From positions 1 through 64,000 of the forward strand of contig NZ_JBCMYF010000022.1 of NCBI RefSeq assembly GCF_050483325.1: DNA of 64,000 nucleotides. The letters run 5' to 3'. The notes below the pieces were generated by a model. It had not been told where the DNA came from. It saw only the letters and a program-made list of their open reading frames with translations, and searched no databases. A program made the position numbers and the translations under genes. The DNA comes from Bacillus_P idriensis_A (GTDB lineage: Bacteria > Bacillota > Bacilli > Bacillales > Bacillaceae). Below are positions 9,566 through 19,415 of this stretch, one piece after another (the first letter of the stretch is position 1; every line of letters starts with the position of its first letter).

Positions 9566-9671
9566 GGTTCCTTTCTGGCAGCCGCCATTCTGCATGCTTG
9601 TCCTCATCCATCCTTTTTGATTCCTTTTTACAGCTGCCATCTCGAATTTTTCCTCATACAGCGATTGTAAT
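9566..9671. repeat. two degenerate 53-bp repeat units
   Basis: Units starting at 9566 and 9619 share spaced blocks (GGTTCC/GATTCC, GCAGCCGCCAT/ACAGCTGCCAT, TCCTCAT). The second unit clearly resembles the first unit of array B at 17616 (TTTTACAGCTGCCAT, then GAATTTT and CTCATA). This looks like a decayed relative of array B in the 466-bp gap between the flavin oxidoreductase and odhB. Nothing else is visible in the gap apart from terminators. Confidence 0.6.
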
Positions 9672-9760
9672 TTCATATTAAATGATGAGACTCAAACATC
9701 ACTATCTTTCAGAGTATAGGCAATCTCCACCCTTTAGCACCCATAACAACGTGAAAACAA

Positions 9761-9795
9761 TAAAAAACGGGTACCACTTGCTGTGTGGTACCCGT
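9761..9795 (-). terminator. terminator of odhAB
   Basis: ACGGGTACCAC/GTGGTACCCGT stem followed leftwards by a T-run, about 55 bp past the odhB stop. Confidence 0.9.
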
Positions 9796-9850
9796 CTATT
9801 TGTATTATTCCACCCTCAATTCATTAACGCCATGAGGATTTCATTTTCAA

Positions 9851-11107
9851 TTATCCTTCAATCAGTAATGATTCTGGATCTTCAAGCAAATCTTTGACAG
9901 TTGCAAGGAAGCTTACTGCTTCTTTGCCGTCTACGATGCGATGATCGTATGAAAGGGCAATGTACATCATTGGACGGTTTTCCATTGTGTCTTTGTCAAT
10001 TGCAACCGGACGAAGCTGGATTTTGTGCATGCCCAAGATTCCGACTTGTGGTCCGTTTAAGATTGGTGTAGACATTAGAGAACCGAACACGCCGCCATTT
10101 GTGATCGTGAATGTACCCCCAGAAAGATCTCCGATTGTTAATTTGTTGTTTTTCGCTTTTCCTGCAAGCTCACCGATCGTGCCTTCGATTTGAGCAAATG
10201 ATTTGCGGTCTGCATCGCGGACAACTGGTACAACAAGACCTTCTGGAGCTGAAACGGCAATGCCGATATCATAGAACTTTTTAATAACTAGCTCATCACC
10301 CTGAATTTCAGCATTCAATAATGGGTATTTCTTTAGAGCGGCAATTACCGCTTTTGTGAAGAATGACATAAAGCCAAGACGCACTTCATGCTGTTCAAAG
10401 AATTTGTCTTTTCTGCGTTTTCTGACGTCCATTACCGCTGTCATATCAACTTCGTTAAATGTCGTCAGCATGGCAGCTGTCTGCTGGACCTCGACCAGGC
10501 GTTTAGCAATCGTTTGTCTGCGTCGTGACATGCGCTCGCGCTCAACTGGTTTGTCAAAAGAATCAGAAGCTTGCTTTACAGGCTTGGCTTCAGGCGCTTT
10601 TTGAGGCGCTGCAGGCTTTTCAGGTGCCGAGTTTGGAGAATAAGCTTCAACATCATGCTTGCGCAATCTGCCAAGCGGGTCTCCTGAAGGAACTTGAGTC
10701 AGATCAATTCCTTTCTCTCTAGCAAGCTTGCGTGCTGCCGGAGAAGCAATCGGACGCTGTGATTTACTTTCCGTTTTCTCCTGCTTTTCCTCTTTAGGTG
10801 CAGAAGCTTTCGGCTGCTCTTCTTTTACCGGTTCTTCTTTTACTTCTTCAACTTGTGTAGCTGCGGTCTCTCCATTTTCATCGATTACTGCAATCACTTC
10901 GCCGACTTGAACCGTGTCTCCTGAATCTTTGACAACATCCTTCAGCACACCAGAATAATCAGCTGTCAGTTCAACGTTTACTTTATCTGTTTCAAGCTCA
11001 ACCAGATATTCCCCTTTTTCAACGTAGTCCCCTGGTTGTTTCAGCCATTGTGCGATAGTTCCTTCTGAGATGGATTCAGCTAATTCTGGTACGATTACTT
11101 GTGCCAT
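9851..11107 (-). CDS. odhB: dihydrolipoyllysine succinyltransferase (E2 of 2-oxoglutarate dehydrogenase)
   Basis: 418 residues. Transfers succinyl from the E1-bound intermediate to CoA in the TCA cycle and forms the core of the complex. Domains in order: lipoyl domain (residues 1-76, lipoyl lysine in ELETDKVNV), a Glu/Lys/Pro-rich linker, the peripheral-subunit binding domain (ASPAARKLAREKGIDL) near 125-160, and the catalytic domain with the SYDHRIVDG histidine/aspartate. Start at MAQVIVPELAES, as in B. subtilis, with GGGAG upstream; it lies 2 bp past the odhA stop, so the two are co-transcribed. Confidence 0.96.
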   Translation of the reverse strand: MAQVIVPELAESISEGTIAQWLKQPGDYVEKGEYLVELETDKVNVELTADYSGVLKDVVKDSGDTVQVGEVIAVIDENGETAATQVEEVKEEPVKEEQPKASAPKEEKQEKTESKSQRPIASPAARKLAREKGIDLTQVPSGDPLGRLRKHDVEAYSPNSAPEKPAAPQKAPEAKPVKQASDSFDKPVERERMSRRRQTIAKRLVEVQQTAAMLTTFNEVDMTAVMDVRKRRKDKFFEQHEVRLGFMSFFTKAVIAALKKYPLLNAEIQGDELVIKKFYDIGIAVSAPEGLVVPVVRDADRKSFAQIEGTIGELAGKAKNNKLTIGDLSGGTFTITNGGVFGSLMSTPILNGPQVGILGMHKIQLRPVAIDKDTMENRPMMYIALSYDHRIVDGKEAVSFLATVKDLLEDPESLLIEG

Positions 11108-11109
11108 GA

Positions 11110-13968
11110 TCAAATTCTCCCTTCGTTTTTCCACGTCAATGCTTCTGTTACGATACGCTCTTGATCTTTTTTATGAACATTTGGATCTCCCTCTGCTGTC
11201 GAAGATCTTCTTTTTCTTCCGATATAGTTCACTTTTACTTGTGCAGGTGCCACTTCTCGCAGTTCTGGATACATATATGTCCATGCACCCATGTTCATCG
11301 GTTCTTCTTGTACCCAGACGATTTCTTCAAGCGCCTCGTAGCGTCCAAGAATCGCTGTAATTTCCTTTTTAGGGAATGGATATAATTCTTCCACACGTAC
11401 TACATGGATTTCTTTTACATCCTCTTCAAGAGATTTTAATTTATCTGTCAGATCCGTTGCGATTTTTCCGCTGCATAGAACGATGCGCTTCACATCCGCA
11501 TAGTTCAGGCCAAGTCCAGGTTGTTCAACAACCGGGCGGAATTCCCCTTCACTAAGGTCTCCGATGGAAGAGATAGTTTGCGCATTTCTCAGCAGACTCT
11601 TAGGTGTCATAATGACAAGCGGGCGCACTTCTTCACGTTTCAGAAGAGCTGCCTGTCTTCTTAAGATATGGAAATACTGAGCAGCGCTCGTTAAGTTTGC
11701 CACTGTCCAGTTGTTTTCAGCTGCAAGCTGCAGGTATCTCTCAAGTCTTGCACTTGAATGCTCAGGTCCTTGTCCTTCATAACCGTGAGGCAAAAGCATC
11801 ACAAGTCCTGATTTTTGACCCCATTTTGCACGTCCTGCTGCTATGAATTGATCAAAGAAAACTTGTGCAGCGTTGGCAAAGTCGCCGTATTGAGCTTCCC
11901 AAAGCACAAGTGTTTCAGGTGCAAAGACGTTGTAGCCATATTCAAATCCGATAACAGATCCTTCAGATAAAGGGCTGTTATGAACAGCAAACGACACATT
12001 TGATTTAGATAGTGTATGCAGCGGTGAATAAACATTGCCTGTTTCACTATCGTGAAGCATTAAGTGTCTTTGAGAGAATGTGCCGCGTTCAGAATCCTGG
12101 CCGGACAGGCGAATTGGCGTGTTGTCTTCAAGGATCGTTGCGAATGCGAGCGTTTCTGCTAATGCCCAGTCCGCTTTTTCTTCACCGGCAAAGATATTGG
12201 CGCGTCTTTCAAGAATTCTCTTCAATTTATCAAAGACATTGAAGCCTTCAGGCCATTTCACAAGCTCATCATTGATTCTTAAGAGAGATTCTTTATCAAC
12301 GGATGTTTTGATTTTCGGCAGTCCATTGATAACGATTTCAGGAAGCTCTATGTCAAGGACCTGTGTTACTTTTTTCGATGGAACTTTTTGATATGCTGCA
12401 TCAAATTTGTCCAATGTCTGCTGATCAATTTCTGCGATTTTATCCTTGCTTAAATAGCCTGCTTCTTCAAGCTGTGCAGCATAGAGTGCACGAACTGTCG
12501 GATGCTTGCGGACTTTTTCATAGAGCTGCGGCTGTGTCGTCGATGGCTCATCCATTTCATTGTGGCCAAAGCGGCGATAGCCGATTAAATCAATCAAGAA
12601 GTCACGGTTAAAGAGCTTGCGGTACTCAATGGCAATCATGACCGCAGCAAGGCACGCTTCTGGATCATCTGCATTTACGTGCACGATCGGGATTTCGTAT
12701 CCTTTTGCAAGGTCACTTGCATATTTTGTAGAGCGCGAGTCTCTGCTTTCTGTTGTAAATCCAATCATGTTGTTGGCGATAATATGAATGGAACCGCCTG
12801 TCTGATAGCCTGTCAATGAATTTAAGTTTAATGTTTCAGCTACGATGCCCTCACCAGGGAATGCAGCATCCCCATGGATGATGATCGCCATTGATTCTTT
12901 TTCATTTTGTTTAGGATAGCCTGTAGTTTTGCGGTCATCCTGTGCAGCACGTGTGTAGCCCATGACAATCGGGTCCACATACTCAAGGTGACTTGGGTTG
13001 TTTGCAAGAGTCAGCCTTGCACGTTTTGTGTTTTCGTCAGTAATTTGACGGTCAGCACCAAGGTGATATTTTACATCTCCGCTCCAGCCGTAGTTAATGC
13101 CTACAGATCCTTCAGAAGGAACGAGCTCCTTATTTGGAGAATGCTGAAATTCAGAGAAAATAATTTCATAAGGCTTGCCGAGAACATGTGCAAGCACATT
13201 TAAGCGTCCCCTGTGGGCCATACCGATGTTTACATTATTTGTTCCTGCGTGAACCGCGTTTGAAATCAGGTCATCGAGCATTGGAACAAGCATATCCAAC
13301 CCTTCAATTGAAAAGCGTTTTTGTCCTACAAACGTGCGGTGCAAAAACTTCTCGAAGCCTTCAACCTCAGAGAGGCGGCGAAGAAGAGACGCTCGTTTTT
13401 CATTTGAATGACTTTTGAAGATCTCACCTGACTCAACCATTTTCTTAAGCCAGTATTTTTCTTCAAACCGGTGTACATGAGAGAATTCAAAAGCAATCGT
13501 TTTCGTATAAGCTTCTTTTAAATATTGAATGGCCTCTAAACCATTCTTAACTTCTTCAGGTGCATCCGCACATAAAATGGATGCAGGGATTTCTTCTAGG
13601 TCAGATTCTGTCAGCCCGTAATCTTTCAGCTGAAGAAACTCTTTTTGTTTGACACTTTCAAAAGGATAAATTGAAGCGTTTAAATGTCCATAAGTGCGGA
13701 TATCATCTGCAAGCTTGACTGCATAAGCAATCTTCTTCATTTTATCCGCGCTTGTTGCGTTTTGAACAGATGCTGCTGTGCCCGCTGATGTTTCATTGCT
13801 AACTTGGGCCTGCGGTACTGTGTCCCATCCTTCAAACATTTCTCTTAATTCTTCATCAACCGATTCTGGATCCTGCTGAAATTGATCAAACAGTTCCAGT
13901 ACATAGCCAAGGTTCGGTCCATGAAAATCCTCAAGTCGAATCTTGCGCTTTGTTGTTGTTCCTGACAT
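11110..13968 (-). CDS. odhA: 2-oxoglutarate dehydrogenase E1 component
   Basis: 952 residues, close to B. subtilis OdhA. A thiamine diphosphate-dependent decarboxylase that hands the succinyl group to the lipoyl arm of OdhB in the TCA cycle. Visible features: the N-terminal FHGPNLGYVLELFDQF segment, the substrate region GMAHRGRLNVLAHV, the ThDP/metal site HGDAAFPGEGIVAETLNL, RRFGHNEMDEPS, and the C-terminal half with VMLLPHGYEGQGPEHSSARL. A GGGGG-rich ribosome binding site precedes the ATG. First gene of odhAB. Confidence 0.97.
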   Translation of the reverse strand: MSGTTTKRKIRLEDFHGPNLGYVLELFDQFQQDPESVDEELREMFEGWDTVPQAQVSNETSAGTAASVQNATSADKMKKIAYAVKLADDIRTYGHLNASIYPFESVKQKEFLQLKDYGLTESDLEEIPASILCADAPEEVKNGLEAIQYLKEAYTKTIAFEFSHVHRFEEKYWLKKMVESGEIFKSHSNEKRASLLRRLSEVEGFEKFLHRTFVGQKRFSIEGLDMLVPMLDDLISNAVHAGTNNVNIGMAHRGRLNVLAHVLGKPYEIIFSEFQHSPNKELVPSEGSVGINYGWSGDVKYHLGADRQITDENTKRARLTLANNPSHLEYVDPIVMGYTRAAQDDRKTTGYPKQNEKESMAIIIHGDAAFPGEGIVAETLNLNSLTGYQTGGSIHIIANNMIGFTTESRDSRSTKYASDLAKGYEIPIVHVNADDPEACLAAVMIAIEYRKLFNRDFLIDLIGYRRFGHNEMDEPSTTQPQLYEKVRKHPTVRALYAAQLEEAGYLSKDKIAEIDQQTLDKFDAAYQKVPSKKVTQVLDIELPEIVINGLPKIKTSVDKESLLRINDELVKWPEGFNVFDKLKRILERRANIFAGEEKADWALAETLAFATILEDNTPIRLSGQDSERGTFSQRHLMLHDSETGNVYSPLHTLSKSNVSFAVHNSPLSEGSVIGFEYGYNVFAPETLVLWEAQYGDFANAAQVFFDQFIAAGRAKWGQKSGLVMLLPHGYEGQGPEHSSARLERYLQLAAENNWTVANLTSAAQYFHILRRQAALLKREEVRPLVIMTPKSLLRNAQTISSIGDLSEGEFRPVVEQPGLGLNYADVKRIVLCSGKIATDLTDKLKSLEEDVKEIHVVRVEELYPFPKKEITAILGRYEALEEIVWVQEEPMNMGAWTYMYPELREVAPAQVKVNYIGRKRRSSTAEGDPNVHKKDQERIVTEALTWKNEGRI

Positions 13969-14529
13969 CTTACATAACCCCCAGCAATGGTAGTGAATCT
14001 GACTTGAATTTTTTAAAAAACAGATTCAAATGGATATTATTGTAATATACTATCCTATCTTTCTTAAAATGATAGGCTTGGATTAAAACGCTTCCATTTC
14101 CATTTTAACACTCCTTGCCTGTTTTATCAAAGGAGTATCATAAGAAAATTTAAAATAATACTGAAAAACAAAAATTAAAAGTGAATTCAATGAGTAAAAG
14201 AAGCATGTTTTTTATTTTTCAAGATAAAAAACGGCTTCTTCCCCCTCATGGAGCTGACAAATTTTCTTCTTTTTCATGTAAATTCGGTCAATTTTGATAA
14301 AAAAGCAATCAATTTGAAAAAGGAATCTGCACGCTTAAGTCATATGTATTCCATGAAGTCTTTTTATTATTAGGTTTATGACAGAATATCCTTTAGATTT
14401 GAGTATATTATGATAATTTCCGCAAAAGATTCTGACGATTCTCCCGGCTGCTTTTCATATGCATGAACGGAATAACATGTTTCAAATGATCTGCTTCCAC
14501 TTATATAGTAGCAAAAGAATGAAACCGAT
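13969..14529. other. upstream region of odhA, no gene
   Basis: About 560 bp without a credible reading frame. It must contain the odhAB promoter. An A/T-rich imperfect hairpin with GAAGC/GCTTC ends lies at about 14199-14236. I could not assign a specific operator. Confidence 0.4.
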
Positions 14530-14560
14530 ACAAAAAGAGTGCCTTGTAAAGACACTCTTA
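14530..14560 (-). terminator. terminator at the end of yojO
   Basis: AAGAGTG/CACTCTT stem with an 11-nt loop and a leftward T-run; it overlaps the last codon of yojO. Confidence 0.75.
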
Positions 14561-16480
14561 AGCATGGATGCTTTTTTGCAGCAGTTTTTTCAGAATGGGA
14601 AACAGCACTTCCGGAAGCTTCTCTATGTCAGGAACCACTATGCTGAATTTACCGTAAATGTTTTGAATCGTTTTTTGCTGTCCTTCGTCAATTTCTCCAT
14701 TTGCAAGGAAGATATTAATGACTTCAATACCGCGTTTTCTTGCTTCGAGGACGGCTTCGTGTGTATCAATAATTCCGTTTTGTTCGTAGCCTGTTGCAGC
14801 AGGCTCCCCGTCTGAGAAGACCAGCATAAATTTCTGGTTTTCACTGCGGTTTATCAGCTGATTTGTCATATGGCGAATAGCATAGCCGTCGCGATTATCT
14901 TCTTCAGGCTCAAGCTGCAGAATTTCAGCTCCTCTTTTCTTCTGCAGAGAACTCCCAAAATCGATGACTGTTTTAAAATGGTTTGGCTGTTTTGTTTCAG
15001 TTGCTTCATTTGTGTCTTCCCAGAAACCGACGACCTGGTGCACGACGGAAACAGATTTCAGGGCTTCATGAAACAAGGTGATTCCGAGTTTTGTCTGTTC
15101 CATCTTATCAAACATTGATGCTGAGCAATCGACAAGCAGACAAAAAGCAGCGTCAATTTGCGCGGACGGCTGATTTTTTTTATAAAATAGACGCGGATTA
15201 TCGTCTGTAAGGAGCTTCAGCAGTTTTTTGCTTAAGCGTCCGGTATGCAGATCGCTTCGCGGTGAAATCTTTTTATGCTCGAGCGTTTTTTCGATCATCT
15301 GCTTAAGCTTTTTTTGAAATGGAACGATGGTTTCTTTTTTTTCCATGTAAGCAGCTTGATCCGATGCACTTGGCTTTTCGGGTGATGTAAAAACAGGATA
15401 GGCAAATTTGTTTTCTTTGCCGAAAGCCTCACTGTCCCCGCGCTCTTGTTTGTTTTCTGCGTTTTCCATCGCTTCAAGCTTAGAATAATCATTTCTTGCC
15501 GTTTTCTTTGAGGATCCCTGTACCATGCCGAGCGCCTGATCGCCGTCATCGCCTTCTCTGACCCCTTCTCCGAGAAGGTCTGTTTTGCTTCCCTGCTCAA
15601 GGTCAAATTGAAGAAAACTCTTTGTCGCTTCGCTTGTTTCCCTGTGCCAGGTCGGGAGTTTATCCTCGTGAATGTCTTCATCTTCTTCTTTTTTCCGCTC
15701 AAGTATATCATCGTTTTTCAGCTTTGATTTTCGTTTCAGGTCATCAAAGGTTAAACCCGATTCTGCTTCTGAGTAATTTAATAATGGCAGATGAAAATAC
15801 ATATTCAGCATGTCATTTGGAAGAATGTCTTCAAGAACTTCTGAAATGTTCAGGACAATCTTCCCTATGTCATTCGTATTGCGGGCTTCATAGAGCTTCA
15901 ACAATTCTCCCTGCATAAACGGCACAGCGAGATCGATTGGATTTGTCAGCCCAGGAAATTCCTCCAGCGGAGAATCTGATGTTGCTTTTAAATAAAATGC
16001 ATTAAAAAGTGCATCCGTATAAATGCTTCTCTCCTGGTTGATCGTTAGTTGACTTTTAAAAAAACGTCTATACATCGAGCGTCTGGCAGCAAACACCTTT
16101 ATTGTGCCTGGACGTTCATGCTTGCAGTGCTCCTCAAGCCTCAAATCCTCAAGCATCACAAACAGCTGCTTTGCAAAACTTGAAACCGCAAGTTTCTGCA
16201 CATGTGATAAAAAGGCATCCACTGCAAGGAAATCTGTGTATTTATAGCTGCCGATGCTTCTTAATAGCACATCGCTTTTCAAGCCATTCACCATATCCCG
16301 GCGCGGCCGGTTATCCCAGAAGTGGCTGATATACACTTTCTGAATGAACGGATCATAGTAAGACTGCACGGCAAATTCAACCTCAGTCTCATCTTTTTTA
16401 GTAAGAGTCTTTGCCAAGTCGGAAAGCTCCATAAATAAAAACGAATCGACCCGCTTGTCATTAAATTTTATATATTTCAT
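14558..16480 (-). CDS. yojO: VWA domain protein, CobT/YojO family
   Basis: 640 residues and alignable by eye with B. subtilis YojO along its whole length (FIKFND-like start, DGDQALG, LFYKKNQPSAQIDA, EPEEDNRDGYAIR). The C-terminal ~190 residues form a von Willebrand A domain with the metal-site motif DCSASM at residue 451 and FSDGEPAATGYEQNG. The middle is acidic and low in complexity. The preceding gene encodes a MoxR-type AAA+ ATPase 12 bp upstream; such ATPase-VWA pairs act as chaperone or metal-insertion machines in the cytoplasm. The substrate is not known. Confidence 0.93.
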   Translation of the reverse strand: MKYIKFNDKRVDSFLFMELSDLAKTLTKKDETEVEFAVQSYYDPFIQKVYISHFWDNRPRRDMVNGLKSDVLLRSIGSYKYTDFLAVDAFLSHVQKLAVSSFAKQLFVMLEDLRLEEHCKHERPGTIKVFAARRSMYRRFFKSQLTINQERSIYTDALFNAFYLKATSDSPLEEFPGLTNPIDLAVPFMQGELLKLYEARNTNDIGKIVLNISEVLEDILPNDMLNMYFHLPLLNYSEAESGLTFDDLKRKSKLKNDDILERKKEEDEDIHEDKLPTWHRETSEATKSFLQFDLEQGSKTDLLGEGVREGDDGDQALGMVQGSSKKTARNDYSKLEAMENAENKQERGDSEAFGKENKFAYPVFTSPEKPSASDQAAYMEKKETIVPFQKKLKQMIEKTLEHKKISPRSDLHTGRLSKKLLKLLTDDNPRLFYKKNQPSAQIDAAFCLLVDCSASMFDKMEQTKLGITLFHEALKSVSVVHQVVGFWEDTNEATETKQPNHFKTVIDFGSSLQKKRGAEILQLEPEEDNRDGYAIRHMTNQLINRSENQKFMLVFSDGEPAATGYEQNGIIDTHEAVLEARKRGIEVINIFLANGEIDEGQQKTIQNIYGKFSIVVPDIEKLPEVLFPILKKLLQKSIHA

Positions 16481-16492
16481 GACACGCCCCCT

Positions 16493-17383
16493 TTACATAA
16501 AAAGAGTTTCTGCAATATTTTGAATCGCTGCCTTTTCCCTGTCGTCTTCAAGTTTTTCAGTGATGCCGCGTGAAATGGCCCGAAGCGGCGGCATATAGAC
16601 AGCTAAATCACATGTGTCGATAAGCGCTCTTACAGAGGCGGCTTCTTCCGAAATTTGCCCATTCTGCACCTGTGTGATCAAGTCAGATGAAAGAGTAACA
16701 AACTGACTGATCAGCTTTTCATTTGTAAGGAAAGATTGTGTTCGCAGGACGGTCTTTAGCTGTTCACCTTGAATATAAGGCACATCAATTACAACGAAAC
16801 GATTTTTAAGGGCTTCATTTAAAGGAACAGTACCTACATAACCTTCATTTATAGCTGCAATCACGCCAAAGCCGCTGCTTGCTTTGATTACCTCTCCAGT
16901 AAATGGATTCGTAATCATTTTACGGTAGTCCAGCACACCATTTAAAATTGGCAATGTTTCAGGCTTCGCCATATTAATTTCATCTATATATAAGATATGG
17001 CCTTTTTTCATTGCATGAATGACAGGACCTTCAATAAATTCTATGCTCGTTTTTGAACCTTCCTGCGAGATGGTTTTGTAGCCAAGCAGCGCTTCCGCAT
17101 CAAGATCCACGCTGCAATTTATACTGTGCATCGGCTGGCCGAAAAGATTTGACAGCGTCTCGGCGAGCTTTGTTTTTCCAGATCCTGTAGGTCCTTTTAA
17201 TAAAACATTTTTGCCTAATGATAATGCGATCATGGCATCATATAATATCGCATCATCAGAAGGCATGTATCCGCCTTTTCCGATCAGCATCGCATCTTCG
17301 CTGTTTTTAAATGTTTCCGATCTTTTTATTATGTCAGACATTATTTGATTCGGGAGGTTTAAAGCTTGTAATTGTGTAGTCAT
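16493..17383 (-). CDS. yojN: MoxR-type AAA+ ATPase
   Basis: 296 residues. Walker A GPTGSGKT, Walker B ILYIDEIN with EINMA, a sensor-1 Asn/Glu near AAINEGYVGT and an arginine-finger region (NEALKNRFV). The start MTTQLQALNLP has an AAGGGA site; the longer open frame to 17470 has none. The partner VWA gene yojO follows after 12 bp, the same arrangement as in B. subtilis. Likely a hexameric remodelling ATPase working with YojO. Confidence 0.92.
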   Translation of the reverse strand: MTTQLQALNLPNQIMSDIIKRSETFKNSEDAMLIGKGGYMPSDDAILYDAMIALSLGKNVLLKGPTGSGKTKLAETLSNLFGQPMHSINCSVDLDAEALLGYKTISQEGSKTSIEFIEGPVIHAMKKGHILYIDEINMAKPETLPILNGVLDYRKMITNPFTGEVIKASSGFGVIAAINEGYVGTVPLNEALKNRFVVIDVPYIQGEQLKTVLRTQSFLTNEKLISQFVTLSSDLITQVQNGQISEEAASVRALIDTCDLAVYMPPLRAISRGITEKLEDDREKAAIQNIAETLFM

Positions 17384-17615
17384 CGTATGTTTATTCCCTT
17401 TCTTCGTACAATTTCTCTGCCCTAGTATACTAGAAATCAGCGAGTGACTCAAAGGGATTGATTCATGCAAACGCCTACATTAAATGACTAGTAGAGAACA
17501 GCTTCAAAAAATAGGCTCTTTTCTTAAGAATTGTTGATCTAGACTAGAAGTTATAACCATAAGTACTGTAGGGGAAGGAACTTGACTTTTTCTGTAGATT
17601 AGAGGGAATGGTTGA

Positions 17616-17998
17616 TTCCATTTTACAGCTGCCATTCTGGAATTTTGTTCTCATAGCGTGCAGTTGATTCCACTTTTAAGTGCAAAAACCAAAATCGTGG
17701 AATCATAGCACTCGGTTGTTTCCACTTCCCCTTGCAAAAACCAAAATCGTGGAATCATAGCATGCGTTTGTTTCCACTTCCCGTTGTAAAAACCAAAATC
17801 GTGGAATCATAGCACGCGGTTGTTTCCACTTCCCCTTGCAAAAACCTAAATGGTGGAATCACAGTATGTGGTTGATTCCACTTTCCGTTACAAAAACCAA
17901 ATCGGTGGAATCATAGCACGCGGTTGATTCCACTTCCCGTTGCAAAGAACCAAAATAGTGGAAACATAGCGTGCATTTGTATCTACTTTCCTGCACAA
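17616..17998. repeat. 52-bp tandem repeat array B
   Basis: Units start at 17616, 17668, 17720, 17772, 17824, 17876 and 17928, exactly 52 bp apart, with a decayed eighth from 17980. Each has TTCCACTT near its start and GTGGAATC near its middle, so GTGGAATC-13 nt-GATTCCAC forms a dyad across unit borders. The first unit differs most and resembles the degenerate units at 9566-9671. It fills the gap between yojN and the HesB-like gene; nothing else is seen there besides a short repeat and a terminator. Confidence 0.95.
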
Positions 17999-18017
17999 TA
18001 ACCAAATTTATAGAGGG

Positions 18018-18052
18018 TGATCAAAAACAACAATCTATGCGAAAACAGCCAA
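18018..18052 (+). repeat. interspersed repeat R1, 3' end only
   Basis: The segment CAACAATCTATGCGAAAACA, followed by GCC, is shared with 47.61 kb, and with small changes with 41.48 kb and (reversed) 39.73 kb. The AACAGCC end points at the 3' end of the leftward HesB-like gene, as in the other copies. Confidence 0.65.
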
Positions 18053-18092
18053 AAAATAAGAGTGAAGCCGTAAGATTGGCTCCACTCCTTTT
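18053..18092 (-). terminator. terminator of the HesB-like gene
   Basis: GAGTGAAGCC/GGCTCCACTC imperfect stem with an 8-nt loop, then a leftward T-run. Confidence 0.75.
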
Positions 18093-18392
18093 TTAATGCC
18101 GATGACTGCCTTTTGATGAATTTGTAATGACAAACCCCGGCTGAGGCACATAAAAATATTGAATCCACACGCCGTCCAAGAAGTCTTCGCGCTGATCGAG
18201 CAGCACGTCAATATCTTTGTCCGTTTTCACAATTTCATCGTGCTCTGACGGTGTGTCAAGCGTGATGTCATAATGAGCGTGATCTCCATGCATTTCTGTC
18301 ACGATTACACGGATCATTTTGCCTTCAGCGTCTTGTGCAGCAAGGAGTTTATTCAATTCCTTAGCTGCATTGCGGTTGATTTTGCATTTCAT
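18093..18392 (-). CDS. HesB/IscA-like fold protein lacking cluster cysteines
   Basis: 99 residues, of the size and pattern of Bacillus HesB/YneR-type proteins (NRNAAKELNKLL, DITLDTPSEHDEIV, DGVWIQYFYVPQPGFVI). A-type Fe-S carriers have three conserved Cys; here the only Cys is the one near residue 3, so cluster binding by the canonical ligands is unlikely. It starts 12 bp after a luciferase-like monooxygenase gene and is probably co-transcribed with it. Confidence 0.7.
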   Translation of the reverse strand: MKCKINRNAAKELNKLLAAQDAEGKMIRVIVTEMHGDHAHYDITLDTPSEHDEIVKTDKDIDVLLDQREDFLDGVWIQYFYVPQPGFVITNSSKGSHRH

Positions 18393-18404
18393 GATTGCTG
18401 CCTC

Positions 18405-19415
18405 CTATATCTTCTGCTTAAAGAGCTGTGAAACAATTTCAAATGAACGCAATCGTTCTTGATGGTCATAAATTGAGGCATTAACCATAATTTCATTTGC
18501 GCCTGTTTCTTCTATGAAGTTTTCGAGTTTCTTTTTGACCGTACTTGCACTTCCGACAATCGATGATCCAAGCTGCTGATGAATAGCTGCTTTTTCATAT
18601 GGAGTCCATATCTCTTCCATATTTTCAACCGGCGGCTGCATTTTGCCCGGACGATTGCGGACAAGATTCAAGAATTGCTGCTGCATCGTCGTTGCTAAAT
18701 AAGCCGCTTTTTCATCACTGTCAGCAGCTATTACATTCGCGCCTACCATTGCATAAGGTTCTTGCAGCACATTAGACGGTTTGAAACTGCTTCTGTATTG
18801 CCGCATTGCAGGAATCGTATGTTCAGGTGAAAAGTGGCTTGCAAATGCAAATGGCAATCCTAATCTTCCTGCAAGCTGAGCACTGTATCCGCTTGAACCG
18901 AGCAGCCAAATCGGCACGTTAAGGCCTTTACCGGGAACCGCCCTAACATGTGATGCTTCTGTTGGCTGAAAATACTCCATCAGCTCATCAAGCTGTTCTG
19001 GGAAATCCTCTCCATTGCTCATGTTTTCTCTGCGGAGTGCACGGGCTGTCAGCTGATCGGTCCCAGGAGCTCGTCCAAGCCCCAGATCGATTCTGCCTGG
19101 ATAAAGAGATTCAAGTGTGCCAAACTGTTCAGCAATGACTAACGGAGCATGATTTGGCAGCATGATTCCGCCTGAACCGACGCGGATATTGTGTGTACCC
19201 CCTGCAACATGTCCAATTAAAACTGCTGTGGCTGAACTCGCAATTCCCTCCATATTATGATGCTCTGCAAGCCAAAAACGGTTATAGCCCCATTTATCAG
19301 CATGCTGAGCGAGGTCAAGCGTGTTTTTAAAAGCTTCCTTCGGAGTGCTGCCCTCAACAACAGGCGCAAGATCCAATACGGACATCTTTATATCTTTAGT
19401 AGTTTCAATGGACAT
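18405..19415 (-). CDS. luciferase-like (LLM class) flavin-dependent monooxygenase 1
   Basis: 336 residues from the ATG at 19415, which has AAGGAGGA 7 nt upstream; the longer frame would translate that site. Family marks: SVLDLAPVVEGSTP at the start, WLAEHHNMEGIASSATAVL, RVGSGGIMLPNHAPLVIAEQ, FGTLESLYPGRIDLGLGRAPGTD. This is the MsnO8 subgroup, TIM-barrel FMNH2-dependent oxygenases of unknown substrate. A paralogue follows upstream at 19531-20526. The HesB-like gene is downstream in the same direction. Confidence 0.88.
   Translation of the reverse strand: MSIETTKDIKMSVLDLAPVVEGSTPKEAFKNTLDLAQHADKWGYNRFWLAEHHNMEGIASSATAVLIGHVAGGTHNIRVGSGGIMLPNHAPLVIAEQFGTLESLYPGRIDLGLGRAPGTDQLTARALRRENMSNGEDFPEQLDELMEYFQPTEASHVRAVPGKGLNVPIWLLGSSGYSAQLAGRLGLPFAFASHFSPEHTIPAMRQYRSSFKPSNVLQEPYAMVGANVIAADSDEKAAYLATTMQQQFLNLVRNRPGKMQPPVENMEEIWTPYEKAAIHQQLGSSIVGSASTVKKKLENFIEETGANEIMVNASIYDHQERLRSFEIVSQLFKQKI

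Noticed and set aside
9481..9897. Rightward open frames between the flavin oxidoreductase and odhB genes
   Set aside because: No ribosome binding sites or family resemblance; they cover degenerate repeats and terminators.
15295..15711. 138-codon leftward frame inside yojO
   Set aside because: It lies in another frame of the well-supported yojO, with low-complexity basic sequence caused by the acidic linker codons.
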